Assembly (NCBI RefSeq): GCF_001547525.1
Contig: NZ_LNJP01000003.1
Coordinates: forward strand, 1,550,001-1,614,000
Direction of reading: 5' to 3'
Source: Burkholderia anthina
GTDB lineage: Bacteria; Pseudomonadota; Gammaproteobacteria; Burkholderiales; Burkholderiaceae
Length of the DNA: 64,000 nucleotides
Shown one piece after another: positions 16,856 through 27,127 of this stretch. Positions within the stretch are counted from its first letter, which is position 1. The number at the start of each line of letters is the position of its first letter. The notes under the pieces were generated by a model, which saw only the letters and a program-made list of their open reading frames with translations, was not told the origin of the DNA and did not search any database. A program made the position numbers and the translations under genes.

Positions 16856-18991
16856 ATGACCGATCCCACCGCCCACCCGCCACCACCCGCGCCGCCATCC
16901 GCACCGCCGCGCCGCCGCCGTGTATGGCGCACGCTCGCGGGCGCGCTACTCGGCCTGACGCTCGCGTGCGCAGGCATCGGCGCGTGGACGATCGATCGCA
17001 TCTGGACGCAGTTGCCGTCCGTCGAACACCTGGCCGTCTATCGTCCCGCGCTGCCGCTGCGGATATTCTCGCGCGACGGCGACCTGCTGGCCGAATACGG
17101 CGTCGAGCGGCGCGAGTTCGTGCCGCTCGAACGCATCCCGCCGCTGATGCGCCATGCGCTGCTCGCGGCCGAGGACGCGAAGTTCTACGAGCACGGCCCC
17201 GTCGATATCGGCGGCCTCGCGCGCGCGACGTTCGCGAACGTCGTCACGGGGCAGCCGGGGCAGGGCGGCAGCACGATCACGATGCAGGTCGCGCGCAACT
17301 TCTACCTGACGCGCGACAAGGTGCTGAGCCGCAAGCTCGCCGAGATCCTGATGGCAGCCAAGCTCGAACGCGCATACAGCAAGGACAAGCTGCTCGAGCT
17401 GTACATGAACGAGATCTATCTGGGCGAGCGCGCGTATGGCTTCGCGGCCGCCGCGCACGTGTACTTCGGCAAGCCGCTCGACGCGCTGAACGCGGGCGAG
17501 GCGGCCGTGCTCGCCGGGCTGCCGAAGGCGCCGTCCGCGTTCAACCCGGTCGTCAACCCGGCGCGCGCGACCGCGCGGCGCAATTACGTGCTCGGCCGCA
17601 TGCATGCGCTCGGCCAGCTCGACGATGCGGCGTATCGCGCGGCCGTCGACGCGCCGATCGCGCTCGCGACCACGCCGCCGCCCGGCATCGTCGCCGCGCC
17701 GTACGTCGCGGAGCGGGCGCGCCGGATGATGGTCGAGCGGTTTCATGACGATGCGTACACGCTGGGCCTCGACGTGACGACGACGATCTCGATGCGCGAC
17801 CAGCGCGCGGCCGAAGCCGCGCTCGAGCGCACGCTGAGCCGTCAGGCGCGCGCGAAGCGCGATACGCGCAACGGGCTCGAAGGCGCGCTCGTGTCGCTCG
17901 ATGCGGCTACCGGCGACATGCTCGCGCTGGTGGGCGGCGCGGACTTCAATCGCAACGTGTTCGACCACGCGTTGCAGGCGTATCGCCAGCCGGGGTCGAG
18001 CTTCAAGCCGTTCGTCTATTCGGCGGCGCTGGAGAAGGGCTACTTCCCCGGCGTGCTCGTCGACGATACGCAGCGCACGCTCACGCATGCGGAAACCGGC
18101 GCGCGGCCGTGGCGTCCGCGTAATTTCGCCAACCACTACGAGGGCTTCATCCCGGTGCGGCGTGGGCTCGTGCGCTCGAAGAACCTCGTCGCGGTCAGCC
18201 TGATGCAGGCCACGGACGCGCGCTACGTGCAGCAGCACGCGGTGCGCTTCGGCTTCGACGCGCAGCGCAATCCGGCGTCGCTGCCGCTCGCGCTCGGCGC
18301 GGGCGCCGTGACGCCGCTCGAACTCGCGAGCGCGTACAGCGTGTTCGCGAACGGCGGCACGCGGATGGAGCCACGCCTGATCCTGTCGGTGAAGCAGCGT
18401 CACGGCGGCGCGATGTACGAGGCGACCGTGCCGGCGGGCGAGCGCGTCGTGTCGGCGCGCAATGCGTTCGTGATGGACAGCATGCTGCGCGACGTCGTGC
18501 GGGCCGGCACCGCGCGCGGCGCGCTCGCGCTGCGGCGTGACGACGCGGCCGGCAAGACGGGCACGTCGAACGGGTCGAAGGACGTATGGTTCGCGGGCTA
18601 CTCGTCGGGCATCGTCGCGGTCGCATGGCTCGGCTACGACACGCCGCGCCCGATGGGGCGCGCGACCGGCGCGACGCTCGCGCTGCCGGTCTGGCTCGAT
18701 TACATGAAGACGGCCGTCGACGGGCGCACGCCGGTCGATGCGACGCCGCCGCAGGACGTCGTGCTCGTCGACGGCGATTTCGTCTACGCCGAATACACGC
18801 GCGGTACGTGCACGGCCGACGTGCCGACGTATATCCGCAGCCGCTTCGCATGCGGCGGCGCGGCGGCCATCGATGCGCCGGATGCGTTGGGTGCGCGGGC
18901 CGACCACGGCAAGCGCGACGAACCGATGCCCGCCGCCGTCGATGCGGCCGAGCGCGAACGCGTGCTCGACCTGTTCCGGACCGACGACTGA
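16856..18991 (+). CDS. Class A penicillin-binding protein (PBP1A family)
   Basis: A 711-residue bifunctional murein synthase anchored in the inner membrane. A cytoplasmic proline-rich start and one membrane helix (about 24-44) precede the GT51 glycosyltransferase domain with AAEDAKFYEHG and GQGGSTITMQVARN. The transpeptidase domain follows, with nucleophile motif SSFK (PGSSFKPF), SKN (VRSKNLVAVS) and KTGTS. All key motifs are intact. It is shorter than the main MrcA-type enzymes (about 800 residues) and lacks a pil locus next to it, so it is probably an accessory class A PBP. 'aagaagga' precedes the ATG. It is followed after 6 bp by the TRIC-family gene. Confidence 0.92.
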   Translation: MTDPTAHPPPPAPPSAPPRRRRVWRTLAGALLGLTLACAGIGAWTIDRIWTQLPSVEHLAVYRPALPLRIFSRDGDLLAEYGVERREFVPLERIPPLMRHALLAAEDAKFYEHGPVDIGGLARATFANVVTGQPGQGGSTITMQVARNFYLTRDKVLSRKLAEILMAAKLERAYSKDKLLELYMNEIYLGERAYGFAAAAHVYFGKPLDALNAGEAAVLAGLPKAPSAFNPVVNPARATARRNYVLGRMHALGQLDDAAYRAAVDAPIALATTPPPGIVAAPYVAERARRMMVERFHDDAYTLGLDVTTTISMRDQRAAEAALERTLSRQARAKRDTRNGLEGALVSLDAATGDMLALVGGADFNRNVFDHALQAYRQPGSSFKPFVYSAALEKGYFPGVLVDDTQRTLTHAETGARPWRPRNFANHYEGFIPVRRGLVRSKNLVAVSLMQATDARYVQQHAVRFGFDAQRNPASLPLALGAGAVTPLELASAYSVFANGGTRMEPRLILSVKQRHGGAMYEATVPAGERVVSARNAFVMDSMLRDVVRAGTARGALALRRDDAAGKTGTSNGSKDVWFAGYSSGIVAVAWLGYDTPRPMGRATGATLALPVWLDYMKTAVDGRTPVDATPPQDVVLVDGDFVYAEYTRGTCTADVPTYIRSRFACGGAAAIDAPDALGARADHGKRDEPMPAAVDAAERERVLDLFRTDD

Positions 18992-18997
18992 CGCGCG

Positions 18998-19609
18998 ATG
19001 CATACGCTCTACCTGATTGCGATCGTCGCGGAAGCGATGTCGGGGGCGCTGATGGGCATGCGCCGCGGAATGGACCGCTTCGGGCTCGCGCTCGTCGGCG
19101 CGGTGACGGCGCTCGGCGGCGGCACGGTGCGCGACGTGCTGCTCGGCCACTATCCGCTCGGCTGGATCGCGCATCCCGAATACCTGGTGATCACGCTCGT
19201 CGCGGCGACCGTCGCGTCGTGGGCGGCACGCCATGTCGCGCGGATGAAGGCGCTGTTCGTCACCGTCGATGCGATCGGCCTCGCGGCGTTCACGATCATC
19301 GGCTGCGACGTCGGCGCGTCGGCGGGCACGGCGCCGATCATCGTCGTGCTGGCCGGCGCGATCACGGGCGTGTGCGGCGGGATGCTGCGCGATTTGCTCT
19401 GCAACGAGATGCCGCTGATCCTGCGCGAGGAGCTGTATGCGAGCGTAGCGTTCGTCACGGGCACGCTGTATGTCGGGATGCAGTCTCTCGGCATCGACGC
19501 GGGGTTCGCGACGCTCGTCGCGCTGGCGGCCGGCTTCTCGATGCGGACGCTCGCGGTGCGACTCGGCTGGAAGATGCGGACCTTCGGCGCGGCGGACGTC
19601 GAGCATTGA
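18998..19609 (+). CDS. TRIC/UPF0126 family membrane protein
   Basis: A 203-residue integral membrane protein with about seven helices and the family's two-fold pattern: ALGGGTVRDVLLG (about 38-50) and ITGVCGGMLRDLL (about 121-133). These glycine-rich kinked helices line the pore in prokaryotic TRIC cation channels. It starts 6 bp after the PBP stop, so the two are probably co-transcribed. A role in cation balance is known only from structural homologues. Confidence 0.9.
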   Translation: MHTLYLIAIVAEAMSGALMGMRRGMDRFGLALVGAVTALGGGTVRDVLLGHYPLGWIAHPEYLVITLVAATVASWAARHVARMKALFVTVDAIGLAAFTIIGCDVGASAGTAPIIVVLAGAITGVCGGMLRDLLCNEMPLILREELYASVAFVTGTLYVGMQSLGIDAGFATLVALAAGFSMRTLAVRLGWKMRTFGAADVEH

Positions 19610-19676
19610 GCGCACGCGCCGGTGCCTGCCGCGCCGGCATTCAGTCGGGCTGCATCACCTGAAAGACGTTCCCTTC

Positions 19677-20507
19677 CTACGCGGGCACCATCACCGGCGG
19701 CGTCCCGTCGCCGGTTTCCACCATCTTCACCGCGAAGCCGTAGCACCGCGCGATATGGGCGGGCGTCATCACGTCGCGCGGTGCGCCATGCGCGACGATC
19801 GTGCCGTCGGCGAGCATCGCGATCGTATCCGCATGCCGCGCGGCGAGGTTCGGATCGTGGACGATGGCGAGCACGCCGAGCCGCCATTCGCGCGCGACGG
19901 CGCGCACGGTATCGAGCAGGCGGTGCTGGTGCGCGAGATCGAGCGCGGCGGTCGGTTCGTCGAGCAGCAGGTAACGCGGGCCGGTTTCCATCGCGTCGTG
20001 GTCCGGCCACAGCTGCGCGAGGACGCGGGCGAACTGCACGCGCGCGAGTTCGCCGCCCGACAGTGTCGTGACGTCGCGGCCGACGAGCGCGTCGGCGCCC
20101 GCGCGTTCGAGCGCGCGCCACGCGATGTCGCGATCGCGATGCGCGATCACGTGGCGCGCGCCGCTGCGCCGCGCATGCGGATAGCGGCCGAGCAGCACGA
20201 TTTCGTCGACGCTGAACGGGAACGCCGGCTGCGCGGCCTGCGGCAGCACCGCGCGCAGGCACGCGAGCCGCGGCGCGTCGATGCGCGCGAGCGGTTCGCC
20301 GTTCAGCGTGACGTCGCCCGTCACGCGCACGCCGTTCGGCGCGATGCCGCCGGTCAGCTCGCCGGCGAAGGTTTTCAGCAGCGTGCTCTTGCCCGCGCCG
20401 TTGCGGCCGAGCAGCGCGGTCACGCGGCCGGGTTCGATCGACAGCGACAGGTCGCACAGGATCGTGTCGTGCCGGCGGGCGACGCCGAGGTGGTGGGCAG
20501 TCAGCAT
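19677..20507 (-). CDS. hmuV: Heme ABC transporter ATP-binding protein HmuV
   Basis: A 276-residue ABC ATPase. Walker A is GRNGAGKST (about 34-42), the signature [16 protein letters not shown], and Walker [14 protein letters not shown] with the downstream switch His (IVHDPN). The fused-looking HmuV hallmark, a histidine-bearing AHQHRLL stretch after the D-loop, is present. It energises heme import from periplasm to cytosol with HmuU and HmuT. Last gene of hmuRSTUV; 19 bp after hmuU. Confidence 0.95.
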   Translation of the reverse strand: MLTAHHLGVARRHDTILCDLSLSIEPGRVTALLGRNGAGKSTLLKTFAGELTGGIAPNGVRVTGDVTLNGEPLARIDAPRLACLRAVLPQAAQPAFPFSVDEIVLLGRYPHARRSGARHVIAHRDRDIAWRALERAGADALVGRDVTTLSGGELARVQFARVLAQLWPDHDAMETGPRYLLLDEPTAALDLAHQHRLLDTVRAVAREWRLGVLAIVHDPNLAARHADTIAMLADGTIVAHGAPRDVMTPAHIARCYGFAVKMVETGDGTPPVMVPA

Positions 20508-20526
20508 GGTCGTCGTGATGAAGGGA

Positions 20527-21615
20527 TTACCCGCCGAGCGCGCCGCGGTTCTTCCACAGCAGCGCGAGGAAGAACGGCGCGCCGAGCAGCGCGGTCAGCA
20601 CGCCGAGCGGAATGTCGGCGGGCGCGGCGACGGTGCGCGCGGCGAGATCGGCCGCGAGCGTCAGCAACGCGCCGAGCAACGCGGCGCCGGGCAGCACAAT
20701 GCGCTGGTCGGGGCCGCACGCGAGGCGCACGCAATGCGGCGCGACGAGCCCGATGAAGCCGATGACGCCCGCGCAAGACACGAGCGCGCCGACCGCCAGC
20801 GCGACCGCGACGAGCACACGCCGCTTCAGCCGCTGCACCGGCACGCCGAGATGCAGCGCTTCGGTTTCGCCGAGCTGCAGCGCGTTCAGCGCGTCGCGTT
20901 CGCGTACGAGCAGCCCGCAGCCGAGCGCGACGCACGGCGCGACGGCCGCCAGCGTCGTCCATTGCGCGCCGCCGAGGCTGCCGAGGCTCCAGAAGGTCAG
21001 CGAACGCAGCTGGGCGTCGTCGGCGACGAACGTGAGCAGCCCGATCGCCGCGCCGGCCAGCGCATTGATCGCGATGCCGGCGAGCAGCAGCAGCGGCAGT
21101 GCGAGCCGGCCGCGCGACGCGGCCAGCCGGTAGACGAGCGCCGCGACCGCGAGCCCGCCCGCGAACGCGGCGACCGGCAGCCCGGCCGCGCTCGCGTGCG
21201 CGGCGAAGAGCGCGGGCCCGAGCACGATCAGCGTGGTCGCGCCGAGCGCGGCGCCGCTCGACACGCCGACGAGCCCCGGATCGGCGAGCGGATTACGGAA
21301 CAGCGCCTGCATTGCGGCGCCGGTCGCGCCGAAGCCGCCGCCGACCAGCAGCGCGAGCGCGACGCGCGGCGCGCGGATGTCGAGCAGCACCGCGCGCGCC
21401 TGCTGCGCGGCCGCGTCGCCGCTCAGCGCGGCCCAGGCTTGCGCCAGCGGAATGCGGTACGCGCCGACGCACAGCGCGACGACGGACATCGCGGCCACCA
21501 GAACGGCGAGCGCGGCCAGGACGACTGGCGCGAAGCGGCGCGACGTGCCGAGGCGCGCGGCGCCGGTGCGCGCGGCGCGCCGCGGTGCGTTGAAGGGCGA
21601 AGCGTGAGCGGGCAT
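20527..21615 (-). CDS. hmuU: Heme ABC transporter permease HmuU
   Basis: A 362-residue FecCD-family permease with about ten membrane helices. Family motifs include [46 protein letters not shown] and the [16 protein letters not shown] loop that contacts the ATPase. It forms the inner-membrane channel for heme. The gene starts 15 bp after the hmuT stop. The N-terminal 30 residues are basic and cytoplasmic. Confidence 0.95.
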   Translation of the reverse strand: MPAHASPFNAPRRAARTGAARLGTSRRFAPVVLAALAVLVAAMSVVALCVGAYRIPLAQAWAALSGDAAAQQARAVLLDIRAPRVALALLVGGGFGATGAAMQALFRNPLADPGLVGVSSGAALGATTLIVLGPALFAAHASAAGLPVAAFAGGLAVAALVYRLAASRGRLALPLLLLAGIAINALAGAAIGLLTFVADDAQLRSLTFWSLGSLGGAQWTTLAAVAPCVALGCGLLVRERDALNALQLGETEALHLGVPVQRLKRRVLVAVALAVGALVSCAGVIGFIGLVAPHCVRLACGPDQRIVLPGAALLGALLTLAADLAARTVAAPADIPLGVLTALLGAPFFLALLWKNRGALGG

Positions 21616-21630
21616 CGGGTCGATCCGGAA

Positions 21631-22548
21631 TCAGGCGAGCGCATCGGACAGGCGTCGATGCAGGGTCGTGACGGCGAGCGGCAGGCGCGGGCCGAAGCCG
21701 AGCAGGAACAGCGCGTCGAGCGATACGACGCGCCGCGCGCGGCCGGCCGGCGTCGCGCCGAACCCGGGCGTCGCGAGCAACGCGGCGTGACCGCCGACGG
21801 CCGCCAGTCCTTCGTCGGTGATCAGCACGACGTCGGGCGCGGCCGCCGCGAGCGCCTCGGTGGTCAGCGGCTTGTAGTGATCGAAGCCCTGCATCGCGTT
21901 GCGCGCGCCCGCATAGCGGATCATCGCGTCGGCGGCCGTGCGCTGGCCCGCGACGAGCGCCTGCGCGCCGGTATGGTTCAGCACGAACAGCACACGCGGC
22001 GGCTGCGCGCCGCCGGGCACGCGCGCGGCGACCGCGTCGCGCGCGGCCTGCCAGTCGCGATCGAAACGCTGCAGCAGCACGGTGCCGGCGTCGCGCACCT
22101 CGAGCGCCTGCGCGACGCCGGTGATCTTCGCGCGCACCGATTCGACGTCGTGGCGCTCGTCGAACGTCGTCACCGCGACGCCCGCGCCTTTCACCTGCGC
22201 GATCGCCGTCGGCGGGCCGGCTTCCGCCGAGGCCAGCACGAGATCGGGCCGCAGCGACAGCAGCCCCTCGGCCGACAGCGCGCGCTGGTAGCCGACCTTC
22301 GGCAGGCGCTTCGCGGCGTCGGGATACGTGCAGGTCGTGTCGGCGCCGACGAGCCGGTAACGCGGCGTCTCGGCGCCGCCGAGCGCGAATGCGGTCTCCG
22401 CGAGCGCGCCGCCGATCACGATCACGCGCTTCGGGGCGGCGGCCGCGACCTGGGCGAGCACGCCGCCGGGCAGCGCGCCGGCGAGCGCACCGGCCGCCGC
22501 GCCGGCCAGCAGCGACCGGCGGCGCGGATCGAACGGCCGCGCGCTCAC
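21631..22548 (-). CDS. hmuT: Periplasmic heme-binding protein HmuT
   Basis: A 305-residue class III periplasmic binding protein. A twin-Arg-like signal peptide (RRRSLLAG at 10-17, cleavage near residue 35) precedes two lobes with VIVIGGALAETAFALG, a conserved Tyr heme-ligand region (KVGYQRALSAEGLLSLRPDLVLAS), and the C-terminal lobe DVVLITDEGL. The GTG at 22548 is chosen because it overlaps the hmuS stop (GTGA), giving translational coupling. The much longer upstream frame belongs to an antisense reading of hmuS. Confidence 0.93.
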   Translation of the reverse strand: MSARPFDPRRRSLLAGAAAGALAGALPGGVLAQVAAAAPKRVIVIGGALAETAFALGGAETPRYRLVGADTTCTYPDAAKRLPKVGYQRALSAEGLLSLRPDLVLASAEAGPPTAIAQVKGAGVAVTTFDERHDVESVRAKITGVAQALEVRDAGTVLLQRFDRDWQAARDAVAARVPGGAQPPRVLFVLNHTGAQALVAGQRTAADAMIRYAGARNAMQGFDHYKPLTTEALAAAAPDVVLITDEGLAAVGGHAALLATPGFGATPAGRARRVVSLDALFLLGFGPRLPLAVTTLHRRLSDALA

Positions 22549-23636
22549 CGCGCGGCCCCGCGTGCGGCCGCCGGCAGCGTCGCGACGAGCGAGCGCCAGT
22601 CGTCGCGCTCGACCTTGCCGGGCTTGCGCTCGCCGAACAGCAGCGCGACGTGCTCGCCCTGCCGGTCGAACAGCTCGAGCGACGTGACGATGCCGTCGCT
22701 CGTCGGCTTCTTCACGACCCATGCGGCGGCGATCAGGTCCTCGCGTACATGAAGGTTGAAGCCCGGATCGAGGACATTGATCCACGCGCCGACCTCGCGC
22801 ACGTTCGCGACGGGGCCCGTATGGATCTGGATCATTCCCGCATTGCCGACGAACACCATGATCGGCTGGCCGCTTTTCGCGGCCTGTTCGAGCACGTGGC
22901 GCAACGCATGCGCGGTCTCGACCGGATACGCGTATTGCGGATCGGCGAGACGCAGGGCCTGCAGGCGGCTCACGCCGAAGCGCTGCGTGAGGCCGAAGAA
23001 CTGGTGCGTGTCGGTCATCGCATCCCACGCGGCGCGAAAGCCCGCGACGTCGATCTCGCTATCGGCGCGCTCGGGCGTTTTCGGCGCGGCGGGCGTGACC
23101 TCGAGGCCCGGCTTTTGCGACGGTGCGCGCCAGCGCTCGACGAATGCGTCGTACGCCGCGTGATCGCTGTGCGCGCGCAGATAGACCTTGTGGATCGCAT
23201 GGCCCTGCGCATCGAAGAACTGCAGGCTTTTCAGCGGGCCGTGCGCGGTCTCGTCGCGCACCGCGAATGCCGACACCCAGTGACGATAGAAGATGCGCAG
23301 GTCGATGTCGCCGAGCGCGAGGCCGACCGGGCCGTCGTGGCTCATCTGCGCATATTCGCCATCCTTTTCATGCACGGCCGTGTCGTTGCGCGTGAGCGCC
23401 ATCACGCGGCCGAGGCGCGGCATTTCCTCGAACATCGCCGGGAAGCGCGCGTCGAGCCGCACGACGTGCTCGCCGACGAACGCGCCGAGCGCCTCGCCTT
23501 CGCTGACGCCGAGCGCCTGCGCGACGTCGCGGTTGCGCAACTGGCGCTCGGTCTTGAGCTTGATGAACGCATCGCGCAGCGCGGCGACCGCGCGGGCCGA
23601 CGTGGCCGGCTGACCGGGAAGGGCGGAATGCATCAT
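22545..23636 (-). CDS. hmuS: Hemin-degrading factor HmuS
   Basis: A 363-residue cytosolic heme-handling protein with the internal duplication typical of HmuS/ChuS/HemS: each half carries a motif of the type DxHQFFGLTQRFGVSRLQALRLA. The segment VFVGNAGMIQIHTGPV is a hallmark of the second repeat. Family members bind incoming heme and some degrade it to release iron. Second gene of the operon, 49 bp after hmuR. Start at 23636 or at the next codon (MM). Confidence 0.95.
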   Translation of the reverse strand: MMHSALPGQPATSARAVAALRDAFIKLKTERQLRNRDVAQALGVSEGEALGAFVGEHVVRLDARFPAMFEEMPRLGRVMALTRNDTAVHEKDGEYAQMSHDGPVGLALGDIDLRIFYRHWVSAFAVRDETAHGPLKSLQFFDAQGHAIHKVYLRAHSDHAAYDAFVERWRAPSQKPGLEVTPAAPKTPERADSEIDVAGFRAAWDAMTDTHQFFGLTQRFGVSRLQALRLADPQYAYPVETAHALRHVLEQAAKSGQPIMVFVGNAGMIQIHTGPVANVREVGAWINVLDPGFNLHVREDLIAAAWVVKKPTSDGIVTSLELFDRQGEHVALLFGERKPGKVERDDWRSLVATLPAAARGAAR

Positions 23637-23685
23637 GTCGGACTCCTTCGAGTAACGGTTGGGGTGGGTGCGCGGGCAGCGCGCA

Positions 23686-25947
23686 TCAGAAATCCACTTT
23701 CATGCTGACGGCGACCGTGCGGCCGGGCGACGAATACGCGTCGAGCACTTGCGAATCGGCCGCGATGCCGCGCACGTCCGACCAGTTCCAGTACTTGCGG
23801 TCGAACAGGTTGCGGATGCCGATCGTCGCGCTCACGTGCTTGTTGAAGCGGTAGCCGCCGCGCAGGTCGACGACGAACGACGACGGCGGCGTGAAGCACG
23901 CCTTGTTCGAACAGTCGGATTTGTCGACGTCCTTGTCGCGTTTGGCGGCCTGGAATAGCAGATCGGTCTGCACGAACCAGCGTTCGCCCGGTTCATACCG
24001 CACGCCGAACACGGCCGAGAACGGGTTCACGGTGTTCAGCGGCTGGCTGGCCGCGCCGTCGTTCTGCGTCGAGCCCTTCGTGAAGGCCATCGCCGTCTTC
24101 AGCGTGATGCCGTTAGGCATCGCCCATTCGGCGCGGCCTTCGAGGCCGTGGATGCGCGCATCGGCGAAGTTCACGTACTGGAACACGAACGGGTCGACCG
24201 GCCGGCCGCTGCCGGCGATCGTCGTGCGCGAGATGAAGTTGCGGTAGCGGCCGGTGAACGCGGCCGCGCTGTAGCGCACGACGCCGTAGCCGGTGCCGGC
24301 CTTGCCGCGCAGGCCGGCTTCGAACGTGTCGCTGGTCTCGGGCTTCAGGTTCGGATTGCCGATCGACGTGTAGCCGTACACGGGGTTCGAGAAGCTGCTG
24401 TTCACCTGGTCGGGCGTCGGCGCGCGGAAGCCGTGCGCGTACTGCACGTACGGAATGACCGCGGGCGTGATCTCGTAGAGCACGGCGACGCGCGGCGACA
24501 GTTCGTTCGCGCTCGTCGACACGGCCTTGCCGGTGAACAGCGGATCGTTTTCGGTGGGGCTCAACCGGTACGTGTCGAAGCGCAGGCCCGGCGTGACGAG
24601 CAGGCGGCCGTAGCCGATCTGGTCCTGCACGAACGCGCCGAACAGCGTGTAGTCGGTGTCGGGAAACGCCTTGTTCGGGAACGCTTCGCCGACGCCCGGC
24701 ACCGTGCCGTCGCGCAGGTTCGTCACGCGCGACAGGCTGCCGTCCACGCCGTAGAGCAGCTTGTGCGCGAGCGGGCCGGTCGCGAAGCCGCTTTCGGCGA
24801 ACGCGGAGCCGCCGAACGTGCGCTCCTTGTACTGGTTGTCGCGCGAACGCGAGGGCTGCCTGCCGCGCGTCTCGAACGCGTACTGGTCCTGCTTCGCGTC
24901 CTGGTAGTAGAACTGCACGTGCGCGGTCTGGAACCAGCGGAATGCATCGTCGCGGAAGTCGTAATCGACGCTGAAGCGATTGCGCTCGAGCCGGTCGTGC
25001 GTCGTCAGGCCGAGCGTGGCCGGCGCATTGATCGCCGACAGCACGTCGGTGCTCACGCGCCGCTGCACCGTTTCGGCGGTGAACTTGATCGTGTCGCGCG
25101 TGGTGGGCGTCAGCACGAGCTTGCCGAGCAGCGATTCCGAATACACGTCCTGCGGGTTCGACGTCGTGCGCAGCGTGCTCGCCGAGTTGTTGCCGCCGCG
25201 CGTGTCGACCTCGTGGCCGCGCCGGCCGTCGGCGATGATCATCCCCTGGATGCGGTCGTTGCCGCCCGCGGCCGACACGGTCGCGCCGATGCTGCGGTCG
25301 GTCGAGTCGTAGCTCGGCCGGAACGAGAAGTAGTAAGGCTTGTTGTAGACCGACAGCAGGTCGCGCGGGTCCTTCGTGATGAAGTTCACCGCGCCGGTCA
25401 GGCCGTCGCTGCCGTAGAGCGCCGACGCCGGCCCGCGCAGGATCTCGATGCGCTTGAGCGTGTCGAGATCGGCGTAGTCGCCGCGGCCGGCTTCGAGCGG
25501 GCCGAACGAGAACGCGTTCGGCAGGCGGATGCCGTCTTCCATCAACAGCACGCGATTGCCTTCGAGACCGCGGATGTTGATGCTCGAATCGCCGTCGCGG
25601 CCGCCGCCGAGCGCGGCGCTGCCGGGCCGGTACGCGGTGCGGCGCACCGTGATGCCGGGCTCGTAGCGCAGCGCGTCCTTGATGTTGGTGGCCTGCTGCT
25701 CTTCCAGATCGTCGTCGGTGATCACCGACACGGACGCCGCCGTGCGGCTCGCCGCGGTGGCGGTGCGGGTGGCCGTGACGGTGACGGGGTCGAGCAGCGC
25801 CGCATCGCCGCGCGCGGATGCGGCAGCGGCGGTCAGGACGGCAGAAGGCGGCGTGACGCCTTGCGGCGACGAATCGGCGTAAGCCGTGGCGGCGAACAGG
25901 CCGAACGCGCCGAACAGCGCGGCACGGATCGGCCGCCGCGCCAGCAT
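23686..25947 (-). CDS. hmuR: TonB-dependent heme/hemoglobin receptor HmuR
   Basis: A 753-residue outer-membrane receptor. A signal peptide (about 1-24, ending AYADS) is followed by the TonB-box and plug region (SVSVITDDDLEEQQATNIKDALRYEPGI) and a 22-strand barrel ending in the aromatic C-terminal VAVSMKVDF. Barrel motifs FRAPTPDQV and NPNLKPETSDTFE are characteristic of heme/hemoglobin receptors. First gene of hmuRSTUV. The open frame reaches 26118, but ATG 25947 gives a proper signal peptide; a GTG four codons upstream is possible. The Fur box at 26086-26104 lies about 140 bp upstream, so iron-repressed expression is expected. Confidence 0.93.
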   Translation of the reverse strand: MLARRPIRAALFGAFGLFAATAYADSSPQGVTPPSAVLTAAAASARGDAALLDPVTVTATRTATAASRTAASVSVITDDDLEEQQATNIKDALRYEPGITVRRTAYRPGSAALGGGRDGDSSINIRGLEGNRVLLMEDGIRLPNAFSFGPLEAGRGDYADLDTLKRIEILRGPASALYGSDGLTGAVNFITKDPRDLLSVYNKPYYFSFRPSYDSTDRSIGATVSAAGGNDRIQGMIIADGRRGHEVDTRGGNNSASTLRTTSNPQDVYSESLLGKLVLTPTTRDTIKFTAETVQRRVSTDVLSAINAPATLGLTTHDRLERNRFSVDYDFRDDAFRWFQTAHVQFYYQDAKQDQYAFETRGRQPSRSRDNQYKERTFGGSAFAESGFATGPLAHKLLYGVDGSLSRVTNLRDGTVPGVGEAFPNKAFPDTDYTLFGAFVQDQIGYGRLLVTPGLRFDTYRLSPTENDPLFTGKAVSTSANELSPRVAVLYEITPAVIPYVQYAHGFRAPTPDQVNSSFSNPVYGYTSIGNPNLKPETSDTFEAGLRGKAGTGYGVVRYSAAAFTGRYRNFISRTTIAGSGRPVDPFVFQYVNFADARIHGLEGRAEWAMPNGITLKTAMAFTKGSTQNDGAASQPLNTVNPFSAVFGVRYEPGERWFVQTDLLFQAAKRDKDVDKSDCSNKACFTPPSSFVVDLRGGYRFNKHVSATIGIRNLFDRKYWNWSDVRGIAADSQVLDAYSSPGRTVAVSMKVDF

Positions 25948-26085
25948 GGAGCAATGCACAGGTGGTCTCCCATTGACGATAACAAGCCCGAAGGCTGGCT
26001 GGGTGACGCGTTCACCTGGCTGGCCCGTTTGCGCGCGGCATGCGGCAAACGGCGATTTGAAAGGCAACTGACAACCTTGACAGTG

Positions 26086-26104
26086 TAAATGAGAATTATT
26101 ATCA
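26086..26104 (-). promoter_or_regulatory. Fur box controlling hmuRSTUV
   Basis: The 19-bp sequence TAAATGAGAATTATTATCA strongly resembles the Fur consensus (GATAATGATAATCATTATC) and is the only such AT-rich site in the area. It lies upstream of the heme operon on the correct side. Confidence 0.88.
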
Positions 26105-26204
26105 ATACAAGGACGCAAAGCGGCTCATGCGAGTGAGCGCTCGCCTGCGCGGCTCGGCCGAGCTCGGGTCGGAAATTTGGGAGAAACCGGGGCGCGAACG
26201 CGCT

Positions 26205-26432
26205 CTAAGCCAGCGCTTCGACGCGAATCAGCAGGTTGCGCGCGTGCGCGACGAACGCGTCGTGCGTTGCGCGATCGCCGTGGCTTTCGATACCGGCCTG
26301 TTCGGCGAACGCGATCTGGTCGGTGTAGAGCTCGACGAGCGCACGGCGTGCGTCAGGGGGAAGCGCACGGATCATCGACACGATCAGCAACTCCTGCGCG
26401 CGAAGCATGCCGGACAGCGATTGAGCGTTCAT
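26205..26432 (-). CDS. Small hypothetical helical protein
   Basis: A 75-residue, mostly helical acidic protein (starts MNAQSLSGML, ends LIRVEALA). It has a good ribosome site (gagg) before ATG 26432. There is no recognised domain. The longer open frame upstream is Arg/Pro-rich and looks non-coding. It sits between the hmu operon and two other small unknown genes on the same strand. Confidence 0.6.
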   Translation of the reverse strand: MNAQSLSGMLRAQELLIVSMIRALPPDARRALVELYTDQIAFAEQAGIESHGDRATHDAFVAHARNLLIRVEALA

Positions 26433-26619
26433 GCTGGCCTCCTCGGACGATGCGGCGGCGAGCCGCTCTTTCCATACTAGGCGCTCGGCGGCGGAGGTGG
26501 AGGCGAGGTGCGTGCGTGGCGGCGGCCGGCACGCGATTCCGCGCGAACGTGGCGCGAGCCGACATTCGCCGCGTGCGTGCGGCCGGCGGGAACCGGCACG
26601 CAAGCGAATGCGAGGAAAA

Positions 26620-27006
26620 TCAGCCGGCCGCGGTGGCGGACCGCGCATCGCGCACGACCTGCGCGACGCGTTCGACGAACTCGGCGTCGACGCTCGACAG
26701 CGCTTCGCGCTTGCCGTCGGGCATCTCGACCATCAGGCGGTAGGTGACGTCCTGCGTGGTCCAGGCGAGATAGCCGACGACGGCGAGCATCACGCCGACC
26801 ACGAGCGCGGCGCTCGATGCGCCGATGCCGCCCGCGATGGCGATGGCCACGCCGATCAGCGAGATCAGCGACGGCACGAGACGGTTCTTCGGAATCTTGA
26901 CGACGTCGACGTGGCGGATGTCACGCAGTGCGAATACCTGCCCGGCGGCCGACAGGCCGTTGCGCGTGACCATGACGCCACGTTCGTTGAATGCGTTTTC
27001 CATCAT
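26620..27006 (-). CDS. DUF6232-like membrane protein
   Basis: A 128-residue protein. The N-terminal third, with VMVTRNGLSAAGQVFALRDI, resembles DUF6232 (a small beta-rich module). Residues about 45-90 form two membrane helices, and the C-terminal half (YRLMVEMPDGKREALSS) is soluble. Function unknown. The start is MM at 27006/27003; no strong ribosome site is visible. Confidence 0.65.
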   Translation of the reverse strand: MMENAFNERGVMVTRNGLSAAGQVFALRDIRHVDVVKIPKNRLVPSLISLIGVAIAIAGGIGASSAALVVGVMLAVVGYLAWTTQDVTYRLMVEMPDGKREALSSVDAEFVERVAQVVRDARSATAAG

Positions 27007-27127
27007 GTGTTGCGTGGACGAAAACGCGCAGCGTAGCAGGTTTCGTTGCCGCGTCAAACGAGACCGACTGCCGCACGATGCCCGCGGCGCGGCCGACTGA
27101 CGGGAGGCGCAGGGAACGGAAACGCGC

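Noticed and set aside
25948-26118. N-terminal extension of hmuR
   Set aside because: It would bury the signal peptide behind 57 extra residues and run over the Fur box.
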